NCBI GenBank assembly: GCA_902795835.1
Contig: CADBNA010000140.1
Span: 1-6,333, forward strand
Direction of reading: 5' to 3'
DNA length: 6,333 nucleotides
DNA from: an uncultured Lachnospiraceae bacterium
Lineage (GTDB): Bacteria > Bacillota_A > Clostridia > Lachnospirales > Lachnospiraceae
Shown here: positions 1-5,433 of the stretch, piece by piece
Layout: every line of letters begins with the position of its first letter
Position numbering within the stretch: position 1 is the stretch's first letter
The notes under the pieces: generated by a model
Told to the model about the DNA's origin: nothing
The model's database searches: none
The model's input: only the letters and a program-made list of their open reading frames with translations
Position numbers and translations under genes: made by a program

Positions 1-1113
1 AAATGGGATGATGAATTTCCGCTGGTCGTATGGCAGACCGGCAGCGGCACCCAGACCAATATGAACGTGAACGAGGTGATCGCGCACCTGGCCCGGGACC
101 ATGGCGTCATACTGCACCCGAACGATCACGTGAACCGCTCCCAGTCCAGCAATGATACTTTTCCGTCCGCCCTGCACATCGCCGCAGTGCTGGCCATTCT
201 CCGGGATGTCCTGCCCGCCGCGCATCGCCTGGAGGAGTCCTTTGCCGGACTGGAACAGCGCTGGCCGGACCTGATCCGGATCGGACGCACCCATTTGCAG
301 GATGCGACACCTCTGAAGTTTGCCCAGGAGGTATCCGGCTGGAGAGAGCTCATTGCCGCTCCTTGCCGCATGATGGAGCTGGCCCTCGGCGAGCTCAGGA
401 AGCTGGCGATCGGCGGCACGGCCGTGGGAACCGGACTGAATGCGCCGAAGACGTTTGACCGGAATGTGTGTGCGGAGCTGAATAAGATGACGGATGCGGG
501 CTTTGAACCGGACGGGAACAAATTCCACGCACTCACTTCCAAGGACGCCCTGGTATTTGCCCACGGCGCCATGAAAGCGCTGGCCTGCAACCTGATGAAA
601 ATTGCCAATGATATCCGGTGGGAAGCCAGCGGCCCCCGCTGCGGAATCGGAGAGATTTATATACCCGAAAACGAGCCCGGCAGCAGCATCATGCCCGGTA
701 AGGTCAACCCCACGCAGAGTGAGGCCGTCACGATGGTGGCTGTCCAGGTCATGGGAAATGATACGGCTGTCAGCGTGGCCGCCTCCCAGGGGAATTTCCA
801 GCTGAATGTATTCCTGCCGGTCTGTGCCTACAATTTCCTCCTGTCGGCACGGCTGCTCACAGACGCGATGGATTCCTTCCGGGTGCATTGCGTCGACGGG
901 ATCGTTCCGAATGAGAAGCGCATAAAAGAAAATCTGGAGAATTCGCTGATGCTGGTGACCTGCCTGACGCCGAAGATAGGCTACGAGGCGGCGGCAGCCT
1001 GCGCAAAAGAAGCACTGCACAGCGGCATCACGCTGAAGGAGGCGGTCCTCCGCACGGGATTGCTGGGCAGCGAAGAATATGATGAAACGGTAAGGCCGGA
1101 GAAGATGGTCTGA
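1..1113 (+). CDS. fumC: Class II fumarate hydratase, 5'-truncated by the window edge
   Basis: Class II (iron-independent) fumarase interconverts fumarate and L-malate in the cytoplasm as a homotetramer. The frame is open from base 1, and the first 20 codons, ahead of the first ATG at 61, already read as fumarase (DDEFPLVVWQTGSGTQTN), so that ATG is internal. Against my recollection of E. coli FumC (467 residues) about 83 N-terminal residues are missing. In the 370 residues present I see HPNDHVNRSQSSNDTFP (39-55), GRTHLQDATP (95-104, with the His that matches E. coli H188 at 98), GGTAVGTGLN (138-147) and the superfamily signature GSSIMPGKVNPTQ (227-239, with the Ser that matches S318 at 228). 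The fumarase-typical GNDTAVSVAASQGNFQLNVF follows, which favours fumarase over aspartase. The protein ends right after RPEKMV, a few residues shorter than E. coli. It converges with moaC with no spacer. Its upstream neighbours and promoter lie outside the window. Confidence 0.96.
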   Translation, partial: KWDDEFPLVVWQTGSGTQTNMNVNEVIAHLARDHGVILHPNDHVNRSQSSNDTFPSALHIAAVLAILRDVLPAAHRLEESFAGLEQRWPDLIRIGRTHLQDATPLKFAQEVSGWRELIAAPCRMMELALGELRKLAIGGTAVGTGLNAPKTFDRNVCAELNKMTDAGFEPDGNKFHALTSKDALVFAHGAMKALACNLMKIANDIRWEASGPRCGIGEIYIPENEPGSSIMPGKVNPTQSEAVTMVAVQVMGNDTAVSVAASQGNFQLNVFLPVCAYNFLLSARLLTDAMDSFRVHCVDGIVPNEKRIKENLENSLMLVTCLTPKIGYEAAAACAKEALHSGITLKEAVLRTGLLGSEEYDETVRPEKMV

Positions 1114-1118
1114 TCAGA
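1109..1118. other. Abutting convergent stop codons within a 10-bp palindrome
   Basis: The fumC stop TGA (1111-1113) and the complement of the moaC stop (1114-1116) lie side by side and form TGATCA inside the perfect palindrome TCTGATCAGA. No intergenic base separates the two genes, and I see no GC-rich hairpin with a T-tract here. Any terminator of either gene must therefore lie inside the other, or transcription runs through. Confidence 0.85.
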
Positions 1119-1584
1119 ACACAAAATCCCCGCTCTTCCCGCCGCTTTTTTCAACGAGATGGATATCGCCCATCACCATGCGCTTGTCCACAGCCTTGCA
1201 CATATCATAGATTGTCAGCAGGGCGACGGACACACCGGTCAGGGCTTCCATCTCAACGCCGGTCTTCCCCTCTGTCCGTACGGTACAGGTGGCTTCGATG
1301 CCGCAGATCTCCGGCAGCAGGCGGAAGGTCAGGGAGGCATGGGTCAGATTCAGAAGATGGCACATGGGGATCAGCGAAGAGGTCTGCTTGGCCCCCATGA
1401 TGCCGGCCACCTGGGCGACGGTAAGAACGTCGCCTTTTTTGATGTCTTTGTTCAGCACTGCCTGATAGACGGCTTTACTGACCCGGATCGTGCCGGCCGC
1501 GACTGCCTCACGGGCGGTGACGTCCTTGCCGGATACGTCGACCATTCTGGCATTTCCCTTCTCATCAAAATGTGTAAATTCCAC
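1114..1584 (-). CDS. moaC: Cyclic pyranopterin monophosphate synthase MoaC (GTG start)
   Basis: MoaC converts the cyclic guanosine intermediate made by MoaA into cyclic pyranopterin monophosphate, an early step of molybdenum/tungsten cofactor synthesis in the cytoplasm. The 156-residue product is close to the usual ~160. Family landmarks are all present: [14 protein letters not shown] at 5-18; K50 in KKGDV (E. coli K51); H76 in IPMCH (E. coli H77); the [11 protein letters not shown] block at 106-116; and IYDMCKAV at 125-132 with D127 and K130 (E. coli D128, K131). It ends SGGKSGDF. The GTG start at 1584-1582 was chosen because AGGAGG lies 8 bases upstream and the product then begins VEFTHF, as family members do. 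The longer ATG-started frame (to 1665) would overlap the end of yitT and add 27 residues with no family resemblance. The PMCHPL motif reads PMCHLL here, and TSDL reads TSSL. It is the second gene after yitT, 28 bases downstream, so probably cotranscribed. No other moa gene is in the window. Confidence 0.95.
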   Translation of the reverse strand: MEFTHFDEKGNARMVDVSGKDVTAREAVAAGTIRVSKAVYQAVLNKDIKKGDVLTVAQVAGIMGAKQTSSLIPMCHLLNLTHASLTFRLLPEICGIEATCTVRTEGKTGVEMEALTGVSVALLTIYDMCKAVDKRMVMGDIHLVEKSGGKSGDFVF

Positions 1585-1592
1585 AGATGGTT

Positions 1593-1598
1593 CCTCCT
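1593..1598 (-). promoter_or_regulatory. Shine-Dalgarno that fixes the moaC GTG start
   Basis: On the minus strand this reads AGGAGG, 8 bases before the GTG at 1584-1582. It lies in the 28-base gap after the yitT stop and decides the GTG start over the more distant upstream ATG. Confidence 0.85.
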
Positions 1599-1612
1599 TC
1601 TGATAATGCGGG

Positions 1613-2479
1613 TTACAGCGATTCGTCAGCCAGCTTCTCGAAATCCTTGTTGGTTCCGAACACATGCATCAGGGGCATGACCTTCAGGAAGCACTGTATA
1701 TCGTGTTCTAGCAGATACTCCCTCAGCTTCAGGTATTCCTTGGACGTGCAGACACAGTCCATCTGGATTTTGGTTTCGCCGGAATAGGCGCCTTTGACGG
1801 AAAGGCTGGTCAGGGATTTCTGCAGCTGTTCAATCACAAATTCCCTGATCCCTTCAGAACTGTCGGCAATGATTTCCACCTGATACAGCCGCGGGCCCAT
1901 ATTGAACAGGACGTAGTTCATGCTCCAGATCATAGCCAGCTGGCCGACGAACGCGTAGGCGATGGCGTCCAGGGAATAGGCTGTCAGCATAACCACCGTG
2001 ACGAGAAAAGTGATCAGGAGCAGGATCCTTCCGGTTTCCCAGGACTTCAGGAGCTTCTTCTTGAGAATCTTGGAGAGCGTATCCATACCGCCGTAGGAAT
2101 AGCCGATCCGCAGGACAATGCCCGTGCCCACGCCGGTCAGGACACCGTAGAGAGCGGCGGAGAGCAGTTTTTCCTCCAGGACGATCCGGACCGGAATCCG
2201 GTTCATGACCCAGAGCGTGGTGGCATACAGGACAGACATAAACAGAATAGAAGTCACTTCTCCCTTTCCCAGTGTAAGGAAGGTCAGCAGCAGGATCAGG
2301 ATGGTCAGAATATAGTTGATGTTGGTGTAGTTGATGCCGGTAAAATGTTCGGCAGTCTGGGCCAGACCCGCGATGGCTATGGCGGGAAAGCCATTGGGAA
2401 TGGCAACCCAGTTCAGGGCCGCGCTGCAGAGGATGCAGCCGGCTATGCATACCAGGATCTTCTTGCATGTATTCAGCAT
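1613..2479 (-). CDS. YitT-family membrane protein (DUF161 membrane region plus C-terminal DUF2179)
   Basis: This 288-residue protein has the YitT-family layout. The hydrophobic N-terminal two thirds carries about six membrane segments (roughly 8-27, 54-70, 76-92, 105-125, 150-168 and 172-191) and the family-like motifs AIPNGF (26-31) and [17 protein letters not shown] (126-142). A soluble C-terminal domain (about 199-275, from [13 protein letters not shown] through [16 protein letters not shown]) resembles DUF2179, which often sits at the end of YitT proteins. The molecular function of the family is not established and I do not assign a substrate. The ATG at 2479-2477 has GGAGG 8 bases upstream. 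The stop (1613-1615) is 28 bases before the moaC GTG, so the two genes form a minus-strand unit. No functional link between a YitT protein and molybdopterin synthesis is evident, so the pairing may be incidental. It is transcribed divergently from the rnfC2 operon. Confidence 0.88.
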   Translation of the reverse strand: MLNTCKKILVCIAGCILCSAALNWVAIPNGFPAIAIAGLAQTAEHFTGINYTNINYILTILILLLTFLTLGKGEVTSILFMSVLYATTLWVMNRIPVRIVLEEKLLSAALYGVLTGVGTGIVLRIGYSYGGMDTLSKILKKKLLKSWETGRILLLITFLVTVVMLTAYSLDAIAYAFVGQLAMIWSMNYVLFNMGPRLYQVEIIADSSEGIREFVIEQLQKSLTSLSVKGAYSGETKIQMDCVCTSKEYLKLREYLLEHDIQCFLKVMPLMHVFGTNKDFEKLADESL

Positions 2480-2485
2480 TGTTTT

Positions 2486-2535
2486 TTCCTCCGGGGAGCA
2501 AGGATATCATTTCCTCCGGGGAGTTATGGTATCAT
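2486..2535. repeat. Imperfect 25-bp tandem duplication carrying the yitT Shine-Dalgarno
   Basis: Units 2486-2510 and 2511-2535 match at 21 of 25 positions. The first 13 bases (TTCCTCCGGGGAG) and the last 6 (TATCAT) are identical. Read on the minus strand, each unit contains CTCCCCGGAGG, so the yitT Shine-Dalgarno at 2492-2488 has a second copy at 2517-2513. The upstream copy is only two bases from an ATG (2510-2508), too close to act as a normal start signal, and that ATG opens a different frame from yitT. Confidence 0.85.
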
Positions 2536-2592
2536 ACAGCAGGGGGAGGCGCAAGAAAAAGAGAAACAGCAGAATGTGAATAAAAAAAACGG

Positions 2593-2621
2593 ATTCTACA
2601 CTTTGCAGTGTGCAGAGTGCA
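2593..2621 (-). promoter_or_regulatory. Candidate yitT-moaC promoter with a dyad in its spacer
   Basis: On the minus strand there is a TAGAAT -10-like box (2598-2593), a weak -35-like TGCACT (2621-2616) and a 17-base spacer, which would give a leader of about 105 bases before yitT. An inverted repeat (CACTTTGC at 2599-2606 against GCAGAGTG at 2612-2619, one mismatch or G-U, 5-base loop) fills the spacer, a usual place for an operator. This is pattern matching only. The -35 is poor, and the dyad could instead be an RNA hairpin or chance. Confidence 0.3.
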
Positions 2622-2670
2622 TAAAAAAGAAAGGATTGCGGATGGATTTACAGCAAGTTAGTGGTGATTA

Positions 2671-2693
2671 ACACAAGACATGTGTGGCATAAT
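2671..2693 (+). promoter_or_regulatory. Candidate rnfC2 operon promoter (extended -10) with a small dyad
   Basis: TGGCATAAT (2685-2693) fits an extended -10 (TGn followed by CATAAT), which would start the transcript near 2700 and give a leader of about 93 bases. The -35 position (2665-2670, TGATTA) is a poor match, although extended -10 promoters can tolerate that. A perfect 5-bp inverted repeat, ACACA (2671-2675) and TGTGT (2681-2685), sits in the spacer. No regulator can be named from this. Confidence 0.35.
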
Positions 2694-2703
2694 ATGATCA
2701 AAT

Positions 2704-2745
2704 GGCCGAATGTACGGACCGGATTATCTCCGGCCGGGTTCCGGC
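2704..2745 (+). promoter_or_regulatory. GC-rich inverted repeats in the rnfC2 leader
   Basis: GGCCG (2704-2708) can pair with CGGCC (2731-2735). Alternatively GCCGG (2733-2737) can pair with CCGGC (2741-2745) across a 3-base loop. The two pairings share bases 2733-2735 and so exclude each other. No T-tract follows, so this is not a standard terminator. It ends about 35 bases before the rnfC2 Shine-Dalgarno. Function unknown. Confidence 0.3.
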
Positions 2746-2780
2746 ACTGAAAAAAGCAACACAGAAACTGCACCATCAAA

Positions 2781-2786
2781 GGGAGG
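2781..2786 (+). promoter_or_regulatory. Shine-Dalgarno that fixes the rnfC2 TTG start
   Basis: GGGAGG lies 7 bases before the TTG at 2794-2796. The in-frame ATG upstream at 2710 has no such site, and the 28 codons between them encode a low-complexity stretch unlike the family. Confidence 0.85.
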
Positions 2787-2793
2787 TGAAGAC

Positions 2794-4758
2794 TTGGAGA
2801 ATTATACCAAGTACAGGCTGAAGGAGATCGATGAACTCTCTCCGTACCTGGCAGGTACGGACAATGTGTTCGTCATCGCCTGCAACAAGTGCTTCAAAGA
2901 GTTTGAGACCGTCGATGAACCGGAATGTGAAGAACTGGTCAGGATGGTCACAGAGCAGGGCAGGACTGTCACCGGCAGTGCCAGGATTGATTTCCTCTGC
3001 AACGGGACGCAGACGGCGAAAAAGCTGCAGGATATGATCCCGGAGGGGACGAAGAGCATTTTTGTTGCCTCCTGCGGACTGGGAATCCAGACAGTAGCCG
3101 GCCTGGCGGATGTTCCTGTTTTTGCCGCGGCAAATTCACTCAATTATACGGGGCATCACGGAATGGCCCTTACCAAAAAGGCCTGCGATGCCTGCGCCCA
3201 GTGCTATCTGAATATCACCGGCGGCATCTGCCCGATCGTAGACTGTTCCAAGAGTCTGGTGAACGGACAGTGCGGCGGCGCAAAGAACGGCAAATGCGAG
3301 GTCGATCCGGATAAAGACTGCGCATGGGAGAAGATTCAGAACCGTCTTGCGAAACAGGGACGCCTGGAAGAACTGATGAAGCAGCCGGTGCAGCTGCGCG
3401 ACTATTCAAAGGACAATTTCAAAGTCATCAGCGAATATGTAAAATCCATCCGTGAGAGCCGTTTGGACGGCTATTACGGGGGCGTTCACCCGGCAGAGCG
3501 CAAGGAGCTCTCCGAGGGCATCGCCCTCCAGAGATTCCCGGAGCCGGAAACCGTGGTCATTCCCCTGTCCCAGCATGCCGGCGCCCCCGCCAGTCCGGTA
3601 GTGAAAGCAGGCGATGCCGTCTGCGTCGGCCAGGTGATCGGCGAATCCGCCGGCTTTATCAGCAGCCCGGTTCACTCCAGTGTGAGCGGCACGGTTATTG
3701 CCGTCGAGGAACGGCTTCATCCGACAAAAGGCGGCCCGGTTCTCTCCGTAGTGATCCGCTCGGACGGCAGGGACACCGTCCACGAATCCGTAAAGCCCCG
3801 CGGCAGTCTGGACAGCCTGAGCCCGGAAGAGATTATCGATATCGTCAACCAGAGCGGTATCGTCGGTATGGGCGGCGCAGGATTCCCGACCTATGTCAAG
3901 CTGAAACCCGGCAAGCCGATTGATGCGGTGCTGCTGAACGGCTGCGAGTGCGAGCCGCTCCTGACTGCCGACCACAGAGTGCTGCTGGAGTACGCCGATG
4001 ATGTGATCTACGGCCTGCAGGCCATCCTGAAAGCGGTAGACGCTCCGAAGGGCATCATCGTAATCGAAGACAACAAGCCGGACGCCATCGAACTGATGGA
4101 GGCAAAGACGGCGGAGCTCGACAACATCGAAGTCGTCACCGCCAGAACAAAATATCCGCAGGGCGCAGAGAAGATGCTGATCAAACGCGTCATGGGCAGG
4201 CAGGTGCCGCGCGGCGGTCTGCCGGCAGATGTGGGCTGCGTAGTCAGCAATATCAGCACGGTCAAGGCGATTTCCGATGCGATTCAGACGGGCATGCCCC
4301 TGACAGAGCGCGTGGTCACGGTGACCGGTGAGAAGATCGCGAAACCGGGGAACTATATCGTGAAGATCGGTACCAGCGTGAAGGCCCTCATTGATTACTG
4401 CGGCGGCGTGACGGACGCAGACGTCGACATCAAGATGGGCGGCCCGATGATGGGATTCGATCTGCCTGATACCGATGTGCCGATCATCAAATCCTCGAAC
4501 GGCATCATCTGTGTAGACACCGACCAGACGCAGGAAGTCGCCTGCATCAAGTGCGGCCGCTGCGTGGATGTGTGTCCGATGGAGCTTTCCCCGCTGTACT
4601 TCCAGAAGTATGCAAACGAAGAGAACTGGCAGGGCATGCTGGATCTGAATGTCAGAGACTGCATCGAGTGCAGATGCTGCGAATTCATCTGTTCCTCCAA
4701 GATCCCGCTGGTCAGCAAGATCAAGGCCGGTAAAAAAGCAATAATGGAGATGAAGTGA
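2794..4758 (+). CDS. rnfC2: RnfC2-type NADH-oxidising subunit of methylene-THF reductase, with N-terminal MetV-like domain (TTG start)
   Basis: This 654-residue protein is a fusion. Residues 1-210 are a MetV-like domain (the MTHFR C-terminal-like Cys-rich family) with C30, C33, C69 and C94 and the block C131, 134, 137, 146, 151, 160, 168, 176. Residues 229-654 are RnfC-like: GGVHPAERK (229-237); a barrel-sandwich segment (about 247-322); the NuoF-like flavin/NADH region with GIVGMGGAGFPTYVKL (355-370), NGCECEP (382-388) and YPQGAEKMLIKRV (454-466); an SLBB-like segment (505-538); and two 4Fe-4S motifs, C584/587/590/594 and C623/626/629/633. In the second motif the usual Pro after the last Cys is Ser, and there is an extra C628. 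In the A. woodii enzyme RnfC2 takes electrons from NADH for MetVF, and I infer the same role here. It lacks the membrane partners of the Rnf complex, so it is probably soluble. It is first in an operon, one base from metV. Housekeeping RnfC is the alternative, but the fusion and neighbours argue against it. Confidence 0.92.
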   Translation: MENYTKYRLKEIDELSPYLAGTDNVFVIACNKCFKEFETVDEPECEELVRMVTEQGRTVTGSARIDFLCNGTQTAKKLQDMIPEGTKSIFVASCGLGIQTVAGLADVPVFAAANSLNYTGHHGMALTKKACDACAQCYLNITGGICPIVDCSKSLVNGQCGGAKNGKCEVDPDKDCAWEKIQNRLAKQGRLEELMKQPVQLRDYSKDNFKVISEYVKSIRESRLDGYYGGVHPAERKELSEGIALQRFPEPETVVIPLSQHAGAPASPVVKAGDAVCVGQVIGESAGFISSPVHSSVSGTVIAVEERLHPTKGGPVLSVVIRSDGRDTVHESVKPRGSLDSLSPEEIIDIVNQSGIVGMGGAGFPTYVKLKPGKPIDAVLLNGCECEPLLTADHRVLLEYADDVIYGLQAILKAVDAPKGIIVIEDNKPDAIELMEAKTAELDNIEVVTARTKYPQGAEKMLIKRVMGRQVPRGGLPADVGCVVSNISTVKAISDAIQTGMPLTERVVTVTGEKIAKPGNYIVKIGTSVKALIDYCGGVTDADVDIKMGGPMMGFDLPDTDVPIIKSSNGIICVDTDQTQEVACIKCGRCVDVCPMELSPLYFQKYANEENWQGMLDLNVRDCIECRCCEFICSSKIPLVSKIKAGKKAIMEMK

Positions 4759-4759
4759 T

Positions 4760-5374
4760 ATGTTAATTACCCAGATAAAAGAAAAGGAAACGATCGTATC
4801 ACTGGTGAGCGGGAAAGTATTTATCATCAATTGCCAGGGATGCAGAGAGGTCAGCTTTCCGGTAGAGGAGGCGGAAGAGCTTCAGAAGGAACTCGCCGCG
4901 GAAGGAAAGGTGACGGGAATACTTACGACGGATTATATCTGCAATCCGGAAAACATGAAGCTTCGGCTGGCAAAACATCAGGGCGAGATTGATGCGGCAG
5001 ACATGGTTCTGGTCTTTTCCTGCGGAGTCGGCGTGCAGACAGTCTCCGAGTACCTGGACGGCAAGAAGGTTTTCGCGGCCTGCGACACCTACGCCCTGCC
5101 GGGTTATCAGGGCGTGACGCCCCTGGAATATGACTGTGACCAGTGCGGCGAATGCTACCTGAATATCACCGGCGGCATCTGCCCGCTGACAGCCTGCTCC
5201 AAGAGCCTGGTCAACGGCCAGTGCGGCGGGGCCAAAAACGGCAGATGTGAGGTGGACAGCAACATGGAGTGCGGATGGGAGCGCATCCAGAGGCGGCTTG
5301 CCCAGGTTGGCCGTCTTGATGTGCTGAAATGCCCCGTACAGATCCGCAACTATGCGACCGACAAAGAGGTATGA
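4760..5374 (+). CDS. metV: MetV, small Cys-rich subunit of methylene-THF reductase
   Basis: MetV binds MetF and is thought to pass electrons to its flavin through metal centres in acetogen MetVF-type methylene-THF reductases. The 204-residue protein is Cys-rich: C25 and C28 (NCQGC), C61, C88 (FSCGVG), C108, then C126, 129, 132, 141, 146, 155, 163 and 171, and C191. Conserved text includes CYLNITGGICP (132-142) and CSKSLVNGQCGGAKNG (146-161). The eight-cysteine block has the same spacing as the one in the N-terminal domain of RnfC2, so the two are paralogues. C191 has no counterpart there (Gln). The ATG at 4760 follows the rnfC2 stop by one base, with GGAG 10 bases upstream inside rnfC2, so translational coupling is likely. 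The cysteines could bind two 4Fe-4S clusters and possibly zinc; the exact metal content cannot be read from the sequence. Confidence 0.93.
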   Translation: MLITQIKEKETIVSLVSGKVFIINCQGCREVSFPVEEAEELQKELAAEGKVTGILTTDYICNPENMKLRLAKHQGEIDAADMVLVFSCGVGVQTVSEYLDGKKVFAACDTYALPGYQGVTPLEYDCDQCGECYLNITGGICPLTACSKSLVNGQCGGAKNGRCEVDSNMECGWERIQRRLAQVGRLDVLKCPVQIRNYATDKEV

Positions 5375-5386
5375 GAGAATCTGTTT

Positions 5387-5414
5387 AGCCTGTTGGATAA
5401 AGCCTATTAGATAA
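5387..5414. repeat. 14-bp imperfect tandem duplication in the metV-metF gap
   Basis: AGCCTGTTGGATAA (5387-5400) is followed directly by AGCCTATTAGATAA (5401-5414), matching at 12 of 14 positions, both differences G to A. It sits in the 59-base gap just ahead of the metF Shine-Dalgarno (GGAG, 5421-5424). It forms no hairpin that I can see and is AT-richer than the flanking genes. Confidence 0.8.
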
Positions 5415-5433
5415 AAATCAGGAGAATGCAAAA

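Larger units (their letters stand above)
2480..2793. other. Divergent intergenic control region between yitT and rnfC2
   Basis: These 314 bases hold no convincing gene. From left to right they contain the yitT Shine-Dalgarno inside a 25-bp tandem duplication, an A/G-rich stretch, an A8 run (2582-2589), a short dyad with three TGCA steps at a 7-base period (2604-2621), an A6 run, a second small dyad next to a possible extended -10 for rnfC2, and a GC-rich leader with short inverted repeats just before the rnfC2 Shine-Dalgarno. I see no recognisable riboswitch or tRNA. Confidence 0.7.

Noticed and set aside
1130..1152. T6 run after GC-rich sequence as a fumC terminator
   Set aside because: No inverted repeat precedes the T-run; it is part of the conserved C-terminal coding sequence of moaC.
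1585..1665. ATG-started extension of moaC by 27 codons
   Set aside because: It would run into the yitT coding end and adds non-family residues; the GTG with AGGAGG at 8 bases gives the expected N-terminus.
1854..2510. Minus-strand frame of 218 codons starting at the duplicated leader ATG
   Set aside because: It overlaps yitT in another frame, has no recognisable domain, and its GGAGG is only two bases from the ATG.
2599..2630. Rho-independent terminator at the intergenic dyad
   Set aside because: No gene reads into it from the left on the plus strand, the hairpin is followed by A rather than T, and on the minus strand the stem has a mismatch and the T-run begins some nine bases after it.
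2331..2671. Plus-strand small open frames over the start of yitT and the intergenic region
   Set aside because: They lie mostly antisense to yitT, lack good ribosome binding sites and encode no recognisable protein.
2655..2678. Possible Rex (NADH-sensing repressor) operator upstream of rnfC2
   Set aside because: Only one half-site-like run (TTAACACAA) is present; the matching left half is too poor to call an operator.
2710..2793. Upstream in-frame ATG extending rnfC2 by 28 codons
   Set aside because: No Shine-Dalgarno precedes it, the added residues do not look like the family, and a strong GGGAGG sits 7 bases before the TTG at 2794.
3406..4830. Long minus-strand open frame (474 codons) opposite rnfC2, with similar ones opposite metV (4799-5431) and metF (5443-6252)
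   Set aside because: They mirror GC-rich coding sequence, their translations are rich in His, Asp, Arg and Ala with no recognisable domains, and the plus-strand genes are unmistakable. Open antisense frames are expected from the codon use here.
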